Assembly (NCBI GenBank): GCA_963724385.1
Contig: CAVRUJ010000002.1
Coordinates: 1,798,001-1,862,000, forward strand
DNA: 64,000 nucleotides
Source: DASXQK01 sp963724385
GTDB lineage: Bacteria; Pseudomonadota; Alphaproteobacteria; Dongiales; Dongiaceae
Direction: 5' to 3'
Of the stretch, positions 54,530 to 62,039 are shown in pieces; the first letter of the stretch is position 1; every line of letters starts with the position of its first letter. The translations under genes and the position numbers were made by a program. The notes under the pieces were generated by a model that did not search any database, was not told where the DNA came from, and saw only the letters and a program-made list of their open reading frames with translations.

Positions 54530-55468
54530 CTATTCGAACACGATGCGCGGGAAGTAGAAGGAGACGACCCAGTTCGGCATGTCGACGATCTCGCTGATCC
54601 TGAGGTCGCCGGCGACGCTGCACAGCAGATAGGCCTCGATGGCCGAGAGCCCGTGGCGCTTGCTCAACAGATCGATCACGCCCTTGACCGCGTCGCGCGC
54701 GTTCTGCATCAGGTCCGGGCCGATGCCGGTGGCCACGTCGTAGCCCTTGGCGTCGTTGTGCCGGCTGACCGGCCCCGGCGTGCGGTAGCGCGGGAACTTG
54801 AGGTTGGCGCCCTTCACCAGCTCGAAGCGGGCGGCGAGGTTCATCTGGCTCTCGATCGCCGTGCCGCAGACTTCGCCGTCGCCCTGGGCGGCATGGGTGT
54901 CGCCAACCGAGAAGAGGCCGCCCGCGACTTCCACCGGCAGCATGAGCTCGGTCCCCGCCGCCATGTCGCGGATGTCCATGTTGCCGCCGACCCGGCGCGG
55001 CGGCACGACGCTATGCTGGCCGGGCTCGGCCGGCGCCAGGCCGATGGTGCCGCAGAAGGGCTTCAGCGGCACCTTGCCGCCGGGACCGTAGGCCGCGGGC
55101 GCCATGGAGGCAGTGTCGTATTTCCAGATGTGGAGGGCGGGTTCCTTGAACTGGTCGGCGAGCAGGCCGAAGCCCGGGATATTCGCGGTCCAGCCCCAGC
55201 CGCTGGGGGTGAAATCGAGCAGGATCACCTTGACGGCATCGCCCGGCGCGGCGCCGTCGATATAGACGGGACCGGAGACCGGATTGACCTTGGCGAAATC
55301 GAGCCTGGCGATATCGGCGATGGTCGAGTTCGCCGTGAGCTGCCCGCCGGAGGAATCGGTGGTCTTGAACTCGATCGTCTCGCCGGGCGCGATCGTCAGC
55401 ACCGGCTTGTTGGCATTGTTCCAGCCGAAATGGCTCTGGTGGATGCTGTGCTTGGCGCGGCCGTGCAT
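54530..55468 (-). CDS. Acetamidase/formamidase family amidohydrolase
   Basis: A 312-residue enzyme releasing ammonia from formamide or short amides. Family marks are HFGWNNANKP at the N-terminus, VYIDGAAPGDAVKV, MGGNMD-type GGNMDIRDM, SVGDTHAAQGDGEVCG and the C-terminal YLLCSVAGDLRISE. GGGGAG precedes the ATG at 55468. The much longer open frame to 55756 is rejected because it runs through a terminator-like hairpin. Confidence 0.92.
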   Translation of the reverse strand: MHGRAKHSIHQSHFGWNNANKPVLTIAPGETIEFKTTDSSGGQLTANSTIADIARLDFAKVNPVSGPVYIDGAAPGDAVKVILLDFTPSGWGWTANIPGFGLLADQFKEPALHIWKYDTASMAPAAYGPGGKVPLKPFCGTIGLAPAEPGQHSVVPPRRVGGNMDIRDMAAGTELMLPVEVAGGLFSVGDTHAAQGDGEVCGTAIESQMNLAARFELVKGANLKFPRYRTPGPVSRHNDAKGYDVATGIGPDLMQNARDAVKGVIDLLSKRHGLSAIEAYLLCSVAGDLRISEIVDMPNWVVSFYFPRIVFE

Positions 55469-55585
55469 GGTCTCGATCTCCCCGCTCGATGCGAAGACGC
55501 ATTCTAGCCGGCCTTCGTGCCAATCCGTCAACGCGGCCTTAGACAGCGCACAACCCCGGGTTTCCCTCGCTTTGGCTTCTGCCCC

Positions 55586-55613
55586 TTTCAACTGCCGGCC
55601 GTTCTGATATGAT
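55586..55613 (+). promoter_or_regulatory. Candidate promoter of an orphan transcript
   Basis: TTTCAA (55586-55591) and TATGAT (55608-55613) are separated by 16 bases. The -10 box is good and the -35 box is weak. No supported coding gene follows for 290 bases, but two terminators do. Confidence 0.4.
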
Positions 55614-55619
55614 CCCGCC

Positions 55620-55775
55620 ATGCGTTCAAGGTTCCTTCGTTCGTCCGGTTGCCGGGGCCTCTTGCCCTCGTGTTGCGAGGCCCGGCCCGTGCGAAGAACG
55701 CTCGACTCTCCCATCGCCGCCAGGTAGGCAAGCGCCCTTCCGGGCGGGGCAACCAAAGTTGCCCCGCCCTTTTTT
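55620..55775 (+). ncRNA. Candidate small RNA between formamidase and the hydroxyproline gene
   Basis: The region between a TATGAT promoter and a perfect intrinsic terminator is about 155 bases. It contains an internal hairpin (GGGGCCTC pairing with GAGGCCC near 55653-55684). The only frame inside (81 codons from 55609) has no family features and runs through both terminators, so a non-coding transcript is more likely. No known RNA family is recognised. Confidence 0.35.
55742..55775 (+). terminator. Strong intrinsic terminator, first of a tandem pair
   Basis: GGGCGGGGCAAC-CAAA-GTTGCCCCGCCC forms a perfect 12-bp stem directly followed by six T. This is the clearest rho-independent terminator in the window. 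Confidence 0.85.
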
Positions 55776-55792
55776 GTTCGATTTTCCTGGGA

Positions 55793-55823
55793 GCGGGGCA
55801 GCCAAAGTTGCCCCGCGCTTTTT
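55793..55823 (+). terminator. Second intrinsic terminator of the tandem pair
   Basis: GCGGGGCAGC-CAAA-GTTGCCCCGC forms a 10-bp stem with one G-T pair, followed by GC and five T. It is nearly a copy of the first terminator 51 bases upstream. Confidence 0.75.
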
Positions 55824-55902
55824 CTTGACCTTGCTGCGCCGCGCAGTCGGTTGATTTCCCCGGCTTGAGCCGTCTAGCTTCAGGGATCTTGGAAGCGATC
55901 CC

Positions 55903-56895
55903 ATGGCCCTGAATATCGAGACGGTGGAGATGCACACGGGCGGCGAAGCCGTGCGCCTGGTGGTCGCCGGCTATCCCGCCATCCCGGGCCCGACCATCCT
56001 CGCCAAGCGCCGCTACGCCCGCGAGCATCTCGACCGCTATCGCCGGCTCCTCATGTTCGAGCCCCGGGGCCATTACGACATGTATGGCGTGCTTCCGGTC
56101 GAGCCCGACCTCGAGGGCGCCGATCTCGCGGTGCTTTTCATCCACAACGAGGGCTATTCCACCATGTGCGGCCATGCGGTGATCGCCCTCGCGCGCTTCG
56201 CGGTGGACAGCGGGCGGGTCGCGAAGGCGCCACTCGAAACGCGGGTCGCCATCCAATGCCCCTGCGGCCTGGTGGAGGCCCGGGTGGCGCCCGACGGGAG
56301 CGTGCGATTCAGAAGCGTGCCGGCCTTCGCCTTCGCGCTTGATGCCAGGGTCGAGTTGCCGGGATTGGGCGCGCTCGAAGTCGATATCGGCTATGGCGGC
56401 GCTTTCTATGCCTTCGTCTCAGCGGCGCGCTTCGGCCTCGACGTCCGGCGCTCGCCGGTGCGCGCCTTGGTCGACGCCGCAGCCGCCGTGACCGACGCGG
56501 CCAAGGCGCAGATCCGCCTGGAGCATCCCCACGACCCCGACCTCGCCTTCCTCTACGGCACCATCCTGACCGACGGCGCCGACGCGTTCTCGCCCGAGCC
56601 CACCGCCAATGTCTGCGTCTTCGCCGAGCGCGAGGTGGACCGCAGCCCCACGGGCAGCGGCGTCACCGCGCGGATCGCCCTTCAGCACGCCCGCGGCCTG
56701 ATCGGGCTCGGCCAGGAACGGCGTTTCCAGAGCCTGACCGGCGCGCTTTTCACCGGCAAGGCGCTTCGCGAGACCGCGGCCGGGCGCTTCCCGGCGGTCA
56801 TCGTCGAGGTGGGCGGCAAGGCCCACTACACCGGCCGCGCCAGCTTCACCCTGGAAGACGACGACGAGATCGGCCGGGGGTTCCTGCTGAAATAG
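55903..56895 (+). CDS. Trans-3-hydroxy-L-proline dehydratase (proline racemase family)
   Basis: A 330-residue member of the proline racemase family. The first catalytic Cys is present (Cys89 in STMCGHAV). The second position, normally Cys in racemases and epimerases, is Thr in DRSPTGSG near residue 253. Known Cys/Thr members dehydrate trans-3-hydroxy-L-proline to pyrroline-2-carboxylate, so dehydratase is the preferred call. No reductase or other hydroxyproline gene is adjacent. The start follows CTTGGAAG. Confidence 0.9.
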   Translation: MALNIETVEMHTGGEAVRLVVAGYPAIPGPTILAKRRYAREHLDRYRRLLMFEPRGHYDMYGVLPVEPDLEGADLAVLFIHNEGYSTMCGHAVIALARFAVDSGRVAKAPLETRVAIQCPCGLVEARVAPDGSVRFRSVPAFAFALDARVELPGLGALEVDIGYGGAFYAFVSAARFGLDVRRSPVRALVDAAAAVTDAAKAQIRLEHPHDPDLAFLYGTILTDGADAFSPEPTANVCVFAEREVDRSPTGSGVTARIALQHARGLIGLGQERRFQSLTGALFTGKALRETAAGRFPAVIVEVGGKAHYTGRASFTLEDDDEIGRGFLLK

Positions 56896-56910
56896 CCGCT
56901 GCCCCTCAAT

Positions 56911-56940
56911 CGTCATTCCCGCAAGCTTGCAGGCATGACG
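56911..56940. repeat. Short copy of the CGTCATTCCCGC palindrome family
   Basis: CGTCATTCCCGCAAGCTTGC followed by AGGCATGACG forms one small hairpin with the typical outer ends. It lies between the convergent dehydratase and HIT genes. Confidence 0.6.
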
Positions 56941-56970
56941 AAATGAGGAGAGCCGCAAGCCCTGGGGTCG

Positions 56971-57351
56971 TCATCCCAAGGGCTGGATCATCCGGCCGAG
57001 ACGCTGGCCACCGAAGATGTGGACGTGGAGGTGCGGCACCTCCTGATGGGAGTCCGGGCCGTGGTTGGCGAGGATGCGATAGCCGGTCTCGCCGAGACCG
57101 AGCTCGCGGGCGACCTTGCCAACGGCACGGACCAGGGCCGCGATCTCATGCTCGGAGGCGCGCTCGCTGAAATCCACCATGGAGACATAGGCGCCCTTGG
57201 GGATCACCAGGACATGGACCCGGGCCTGGGGATGGATGTCGTGGAAGGCGAGGGTGTCGGCGTCCTCGTAAACCTTCTTGCAGGGAATCTCGCCGCGCAG
57301 GATCCGGGCGAAGATGTTGTTCGGGTCGTAAGTCGCGGCGTGGAGGGCCAT
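56971..57351 (-). CDS. hinT: HIT-family nucleotide hydrolase (HinT-like)
   Basis: A 126-residue purine nucleoside phosphoramidase. The histidine triad is HLHVHIFGG near the C-terminus, and the N-terminus NIFARILRGEIPCKKVYED is typical. It follows hisE by 31 bases on the same strand, a common arrangement in Alphaproteobacteria, and is probably co-transcribed. Confidence 0.94.
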   Translation of the reverse strand: MALHAATYDPNNIFARILRGEIPCKKVYEDADTLAFHDIHPQARVHVLVIPKGAYVSMVDFSERASEHEIAALVRAVGKVARELGLGETGYRILANHGPDSHQEVPHLHVHIFGGQRLGRMIQPLG

Positions 57352-57382
57352 GGCGCGGAGCTCCGGCGGTGGCGGGAGAGGC

Positions 57383-57730
57383 TCAGTTTTCCTTACGGTT
57401 CTTCTTTTCCTCGATGCCCGAGACGCCCGAACGCTGGGACAAGGTCGCCCAGACCTCGGCCGGCTTCAGGTTGCGGTCGGCCCAGAGCACCAGGAGATGA
57501 TAAAGGAGGTCGGCCGATTCCGACGCCAGGTCCTTCTTCTTGCCCTTGAGCCCCTCGATGATCGTCTCGACGGCTTCCTCGCCGACCTTCTGGGCGATCT
57601 TCTCGGTCCCCTTGGCGAAGAGGCGGGCGGTGCCGGAACGGGCGGGATCGGCCCCCTTGCGGCTTTCGATCACCTTGTAGAGGCGGTCGAGGACGGTGGC
57701 GTCCGCCGGCCGGGTGACTTCCTGCCCCAT
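57383..57730 (-). CDS. hisE: Phosphoribosyl-ATP pyrophosphatase
   Basis: The second step of histidine synthesis. The 115-residue stand-alone HisE has the MazG-like metal motif EKIAQKVGEEAVETIIE and the following ESADLLYHLLVL. It is separated from hisF by 560 bases containing an oppositely oriented pilin gene, unlike the usual tight hisA-hisF-hisE order. Confidence 0.95.
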   Translation of the reverse strand: MGQEVTRPADATVLDRLYKVIESRKGADPARSGTARLFAKGTEKIAQKVGEEAVETIIEGLKGKKKDLASESADLLYHLLVLWADRNLKPAEVWATLSQRSGVSGIEEKKNRKEN

Positions 57731-57919
57731 GGCCTCGTTCCCAGATTTCGAGGGTTTCTATTCTAACTCACACCAGATGTTGGGGTAAGGGGGATTAGCG
57801 GTATTAGGTAGCAAACGCACCTAGGCGTGAACGCAACTTATGTCTTTCAGAAAAATGTTTACTTAGTTTTAACTCTGTGACATTTTTTGGTCGTCCCCGC
57901 GCATCTTTAGAGGGCTCTC

Positions 57920-58138
57920 ATGCACGAAACGATGGCCCACCTCCGCACCATGGCGGTGAATTTTGGTGCTTCGGCCCGAGCCACCTTCATTTCACTGGTC
58001 GGAAGTGCAAGAGGCGTCACCATGCTGGAATACGCCTTGATCGCCGCGCTGGTTGCCATCGCCGCGGTGACGATCTTAAGCACCCTCGGCCACACGATTT
58101 CGAGCGTGTTCAGCAAGGTCAACGCCAATATGTCCTGA
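57920..58138 (+). CDS. Flp-type (type IVb) pilin
   Basis: A 72-residue prepilin. After a 32-residue leader comes GVTMLEYALIAALVAIAAVT, with the conserved Glu five positions after the Gly. The pilin normally needs a CpaA peptidase and Tad machinery, none of which is in the window, so it is an orphan copy. An AGAGGG ribosome site lies before the ATG. The upstream 57731-57919 is A/T-rich and a likely promoter region. The gene is antisense to the his genes on both sides. Confidence 0.88.
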   Translation: MHETMAHLRTMAVNFGASARATFISLVGSARGVTMLEYALIAALVAIAAVTILSTLGHTISSVFSKVNANMS

Positions 58139-58254
58139 GGCCGCAACTGCGGCTGCCGAATGTAGGCCAGAGCAGAGGCCTACGGCCGGTATGCTCGGCC
58201 TAGCCAGGCCATAAGCGCAGGAACGCCGTATCGGACCAATACATCTAGACCAAT

Positions 58255-58277
58255 AGGCCCCGCCCATAATGGGGCCT
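58255..58277. terminator. Hairpin between pilin and hisF stops
   Basis: AGGCCCC (58255-58261) pairs with GGGGCCT (58271-58277), followed by GTTTCTT on the plus strand. It lies between convergent genes and could end the pilin transcript. Confidence 0.5.
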
Positions 58278-58289
58278 GTTTCTTCGGTA

Positions 58290-59051
58290 CTAGGTAATCC
58301 TTACCGGAATCCCCGCTTCGGCCAGCCTGGCCTTGGCCTCGGCGATGGAGTGCTGGCCGAAATGGAAGATCGAGGCGGCGAGCACGGCGCTGGCATGGCC
58401 TTCGCGGATGCCGGCGACCAGATGGTCCAGGGTTCCCACCCCGCCCGAGGCGATGACCGGCACGCCGACCGCATCGGCGGTGGCGCGGGTGAGCGCGATG
58501 TCGTAGCCCGCCTTGGTGCCGTCCCGGTCCATGGAGGTGAGAAGGATCTCGCCGGCGCCGAGCTCCGTCATCCGCCGGGCCCAGGCGAGCGCGTCGAGGC
58601 CGGTCGCTTTCCGCCCGCCGTGGGTGAAGACTTCCCAGCGCCCCGGCCCGGCCTGCTTGGCGTCGATGGCGACGACGATGCATTGGCTGCCGAATTTTTC
58701 CGCCGCGCGGCGCACCAGCTCGGGCTCGGCCACGGCGGCGGTGTTGATGGAGACCTTGTCGGCGCCGGCCAGCAGCAGCCGGCGGATGTCCTCCACGCTG
58801 CGCAGGCCGCCGCCCACCGTGAGCGGCATGAAGCAGCGCTCGGCGGTGCGGGCAACGACGTCCAGGATGATGTCGCGGTTCTCGGCGCTGGCGCCGATGT
58901 CGAGGAAGCAGAGCTCGTCCGCCCCGGCCCGGTCATAGACGGCGGCCTGCTCCACCGGATCGCCGGCATCGCGGAGCGCCACGAAATTAACGCCCTTCAC
59001 CACCCGGCCCTCGGCCACATCGAGGCAGGGAATGACGCGGGCTTTCAGCAT
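58290..59051 (-). CDS. hisF: Imidazole glycerol phosphate synthase cyclase subunit HisF
   Basis: HisF works with HisH to form the imidazole ring. The 253-residue barrel has MLKARVIPCLDV at the N-terminus, catalytic Asp residues in LDVAEGRVVKG and TSMDRDGTKAGYD, and SGGVG. The start at 59051 overlaps the end of hisA by seven bases, so the two are coupled. Confidence 0.97.
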   Translation of the reverse strand: MLKARVIPCLDVAEGRVVKGVNFVALRDAGDPVEQAAVYDRAGADELCFLDIGASAENRDIILDVVARTAERCFMPLTVGGGLRSVEDIRRLLLAGADKVSINTAAVAEPELVRRAAEKFGSQCIVVAIDAKQAGPGRWEVFTHGGRKATGLDALAWARRMTELGAGEILLTSMDRDGTKAGYDIALTRATADAVGVPVIASGGVGTLDHLVAGIREGHASAVLAASIFHFGQHSIAEAKARLAEAGIPVRIT

Positions 59052-59755
59052 CTGGCGAGCGCCTCGCCGAGATCGAGCCCGCCGTCGTAAAGCGCGCGCC
59101 CGACGATGGCGCCGGCAGCACCCGCCGCTTTCAAGGCCGCGAGGTCGCCCAGGCCCGAAACCCCGCCCGAGGCGATGACGGGGATCTGGGTCGCCTCGGC
59201 CAGCCTCGCCGTCGCCGCGACATTGGCGCCTTCCAGGATGCCGTCGCGCTCCACATCGGTGAAGACGATGGCGGAGACCCCGGCATCGGCGAAGCGCGCG
59301 GCGAGATCGAGGGTTTCGACCTCGCTGGTCTCGGCCCAGCCTTCGACGGCGACCTTGCCCGCGCGCGCATCGATGGCAACCGCGATACGGCCCGGATGGC
59401 GCCGGCATGCTTCGCCTACCAGGCCCGGGTTCTTGAGGGCCGCGGTGCCGAGCACGACCCGGGCGACGCCGGCCGCAAGCCAGCCGTCGATGGCGGCATG
59501 GTCGCGGATGCCGCCGCCGAGCTGGCAGGGAATCGCAATAGCAGCGAGGATAGCCTCAACCGCGCCGCGGTTCATGGATTTGCCGGCGAAGGCGCCGTCG
59601 AGATCGACGACATGGAGCCACTTCGCCCCGGCTGCGGCGAAACGCGTCGCCTGGCCAGCGGGATCCCGGTTGAAGACCGTGGCCGCCGCCATCTCGCCGC
59701 GGCGAAGCCGCACGCAGGCGCCGTCCTTAAGGTCGATGGCCGGATAGAGGATCAA
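59045..59755 (-). CDS. hisA: HisA (phosphoribosylformimino-AICAR ribotide isomerase)
   Basis: A 236-residue beta/alpha barrel isomerase of histidine synthesis. Catalytic Asp in YPAIDLKDG, second Asp in FTDVERDG, and phosphate loops QLGGGIR and ASGGVSGL are present. It overlaps hisF and follows the IF-1 paralog by 42 bases on the same strand. hisH and hisB are not in the window. Confidence 0.97.
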   Translation of the reverse strand: MILYPAIDLKDGACVRLRRGEMAAATVFNRDPAGQATRFAAAGAKWLHVVDLDGAFAGKSMNRGAVEAILAAIAIPCQLGGGIRDHAAIDGWLAAGVARVVLGTAALKNPGLVGEACRRHPGRIAVAIDARAGKVAVEGWAETSEVETLDLAARFADAGVSAIVFTDVERDGILEGANVAATARLAEATQIPVIASGGVSGLGDLAALKAAGAAGAIVGRALYDGGLDLGEALARC

Positions 59756-59797
59756 GGCCGCGCTCCCTGCGGCAGCGTTGAACGAAGCCGGCTGGCC

Positions 59798-60064
59798 TCA
59801 GCGCCGCCGGAAGGGCTGGCGTCGGCCCGGGCCCGTGGGCGCGCGCTCATCCTTGTGGCGGAAGCTGATCCGCCCGCGGGTGAGATCGTAGGGCGTCATC
59901 TCCAGCTTCACCCGGTCGCCGACGATGACGCGGATCCGGTTGCGCTTCATCTTGCCGGAGACATAAGCGAGCGCGCCATGGCCGTTGTCGAGCTGGACCC
60001 GATATTGGCCGCCGACCAAAAGGTCGGTCACGGTGCCCTCGACCTCGATGAAGTCCTCTTTCAC
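59798..60064 (-). CDS. infA: Translation initiation factor IF-1 paralog with basic tail
   Basis: An S1/OB-fold protein of 88 residues: the IF-1 core (EDFIEVEGTVTDLL to MTPYDLTRGRISFRHK) plus a tail of about 17 residues rich in Arg. Canonical IF-1 has about 72 residues and no such tail, so this may be a second, specialised copy. The start is a GTG at 60064, fixed by AAGGA eight bases upstream. A much longer frame in the same phase is a shadow. Confidence 0.88.
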   Translation of the reverse strand: MKEDFIEVEGTVTDLLVGGQYRVQLDNGHGALAYVSGKMKRNRIRVIVGDRVKLEMTPYDLTRGRISFRHKDERAPTGPGRRQPFRRR

Positions 60065-60174
60065 GAATGCATCCTTGCGATTGACGGCGTTGGCGACAGG
60101 GCGGCGAAAGGCGGGAAGGGGTATGTCGTACCTCGCCCAGCCGAATGCAAGGGAATAATCCGCCAGTGCCGGAC

Positions 60175-60849
60175 CTAGAGAGCTATGCCGTGCAGCACCG
60201 CGGCATAGTGGCAGGCCGCGGCCGAAAGCACGCAGGCATGCCAGATGGCGTTCTGGAACGGCAGGCTCCGCCACAGATGGAAGCCCGTGCCCAGGGTATA
60301 GAGCAGGCCGCCCGCGGCCAGCAGGACCAGGGTCGGCAGATCGAGGGCGGCGAAGACCGGCCTGGCGGCGATGACGCCGATCCAGCCCAGGCCCAGATAA
60401 AGCGCGACCGAGGCATTCTCCAGGCGACGGGGGAAGGCGAGCTTGGCCGCGGCCCCGGCGAGCGCGACCGACCAGATGCCGGCGGTGAGCAGGATGGACC
60501 AGGTGCCGCCGAGGGTGAGCGTCGTGAACGGCGTGTAGGTGCCGGCGATCATCAGGAAGATCGCCGCATGATCGAACCGGCGCAGCCACTCCCGGCGCTG
60601 GGAAGCGGCAGCGAGATTGTAGGCGGCCGAACAGATCAGCATGGCCATCAGGCAGGCGGCATAGAGGGCGATCGGGGCGAGCCGGCTGGCGCCATGGTCC
60701 CGCAAGAAGACGAAGAGGAGGACGGTTGCGCCCGCGGCGCCGGCGCCGATCCCGAGCCAATGGATGGCGCGGTCGAGGGCAAGCTCGCCCGCGCTGTAGG
60801 GGCGGTACCCGCCGGGCCCGCCGAGGACTTCGAGTTCGGAAGCACTCAT
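60175..60849 (-). CDS. Hemolysin III / PAQR family membrane protein
   Basis: A 224-residue protein with seven membrane helices. Family residues include the Ser in CSAAYNL, the Asp/His in FDHAAIFLMIAGTYTPF and the C-terminal histidines in IWHACVLSAAACHYAAV, which bind a metal in PAQR proteins. The bacterial role (TrhA) is linked to membrane fluidity, which fits the desaturase gene beside it on the same strand. Confidence 0.9.
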   Translation of the reverse strand: MSASELEVLGGPGGYRPYSAGELALDRAIHWLGIGAGAAGATVLLFVFLRDHGASRLAPIALYAACLMAMLICSAAYNLAAASQRREWLRRFDHAAIFLMIAGTYTPFTTLTLGGTWSILLTAGIWSVALAGAAAKLAFPRRLENASVALYLGLGWIGVIAARPVFAALDLPTLVLLAAGGLLYTLGTGFHLWRSLPFQNAIWHACVLSAAACHYAAVLHGIAL

Positions 60850-60874
60850 GACCGTGCCGCCGATTGTAGCGGGC

Positions 60875-61963
60875 TCAGGCCCGGATGTCGCGGAATCGCA
60901 CCAGCTTGCGCCGCGCCTCGTCCCAGAGCGCGAGGCGCGCGCAGGCGAAGCTTTCGGCGAGGCCGAGCCGCCGGGCGCGCTGAAAGGCCGGGATCGCCTC
61001 GAAGGCGGCGCGCAGGCGGTAGTTCGGAACCTTGATGGCGAGATGATGGATGTGGTGGAAGCCGATCCGGCCGGTGAACCAGTGAAGGATGTCCGGCAGG
61101 TCGTAGAGGGAGCAGCCCTCGAAGGCCGCGGCCTCGAAATCCCATTGGCCGGCCCGCTCCCAGTAGGTGTCGGCGAACTGGTGCTGGACGTAGAACAGCC
61201 AGATGCCGATGGAGCCGGCGAGCAGGGCGACCGGCAGGTAGCCGACGACCAGAGGCCGCCAGCCCAGGAACAGGATGAGTGCCGCGACCACGCCGGCCAG
61301 CGCCGCGTTCGTGCCCAGCACGCTGAGCCAGGATTTGATGTTGCCCCGGGGAATGCGATGGACGATCAGGAACTGATAGGCGGGGCCGACGACGAAGAGG
61401 ACCAGGGGATTGCGGTAGAGCCGGTAGAGAAAGCGCGCCAGCGCCGGGCGGGCGAGGTACTCGCGCACGGTCAGGGTCGTGATGTCGCCGACGCCGCGCC
61501 GGTCCAGGTTTCCCGAGGTGGCGTGATGCAAGGCGTGGTCGCGCCTCCAGAAGGCGTAGGGCGTCAAGGTGGCGACGCCGATGAAACGGCCGAGCCAATT
61601 GTTGGCCCAGCGCGAGCGGAAATAGGAGCCGTGGCCGCAGTCATGCTGGATGACGAACAGGCGGACCAGGAAGGCCGCAGCCGGGACGACCAGAAGGACG
61701 ACCTCCCAGAGGCCCCGGTTGAGGCCCCAGAGAAGCCCGGCCATGAGAAGCAGGAACGGCAGCGCCGTGCAGAGCAGTTCAAGGGTCCCGCGCCGGCCGT
61801 CGGCCTTGGCGTATTGGGCGACCAGCTCGCGCCAGCCGGGTGCCGCGGCCGTCGCCTGGCCGGGGCAGCCAGACCGAGCGCCGGCTATAGGGCGCTCAGT
61901 CACGGCGTCATCCCGCGGGATCGCATCAACGGACATCGCGGAGCCGGGTTCGTCCCTTGCCAT
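60875..61963 (-). CDS. Membrane fatty acid desaturase
   Basis: A 362-residue diiron membrane desaturase with three histidine boxes: HDCGHGS, HALHH and HHIHH. About four membrane helices are present. The last box and spacing fit the delta-12/omega-6-like group. The start is uncertain: 61963 (MARDEPGS), 61936 and 61987 are all possible and none has a good ribosome site. It precedes the hemolysin III family gene by 25 bases, so the two probably form an operon controlling membrane fluidity. Confidence 0.88.
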   Translation of the reverse strand: MARDEPGSAMSVDAIPRDDAVTERPIAGARSGCPGQATAAAPGWRELVAQYAKADGRRGTLELLCTALPFLLLMAGLLWGLNRGLWEVVLLVVPAAAFLVRLFVIQHDCGHGSYFRSRWANNWLGRFIGVATLTPYAFWRRDHALHHATSGNLDRRGVGDITTLTVREYLARPALARFLYRLYRNPLVLFVVGPAYQFLIVHRIPRGNIKSWLSVLGTNAALAGVVAALILFLGWRPLVVGYLPVALLAGSIGIWLFYVQHQFADTYWERAGQWDFEAAAFEGCSLYDLPDILHWFTGRIGFHHIHHLAIKVPNYRLRAAFEAIPAFQRARRLGLAESFACARLALWDEARRKLVRFRDIRA

Positions 61964-62039
61964 ATTGGGAATTAACGGCCCCACCATACGCGCTTGCGGG
62001 CCAGCCGCCAACGCCCAAACGCGCCAACGCCCAAACGCG

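Noticed and set aside
54530..55756. A 408-residue form of the formamidase
   Set aside because: The extension crosses the terminator stem region and lacks conservation-like features. The ATG at 55468 has a good ribosome site.
55609..55854. An 81-codon gene
   Set aside because: It has no ribosome site or family features, and it runs through two strong terminators.
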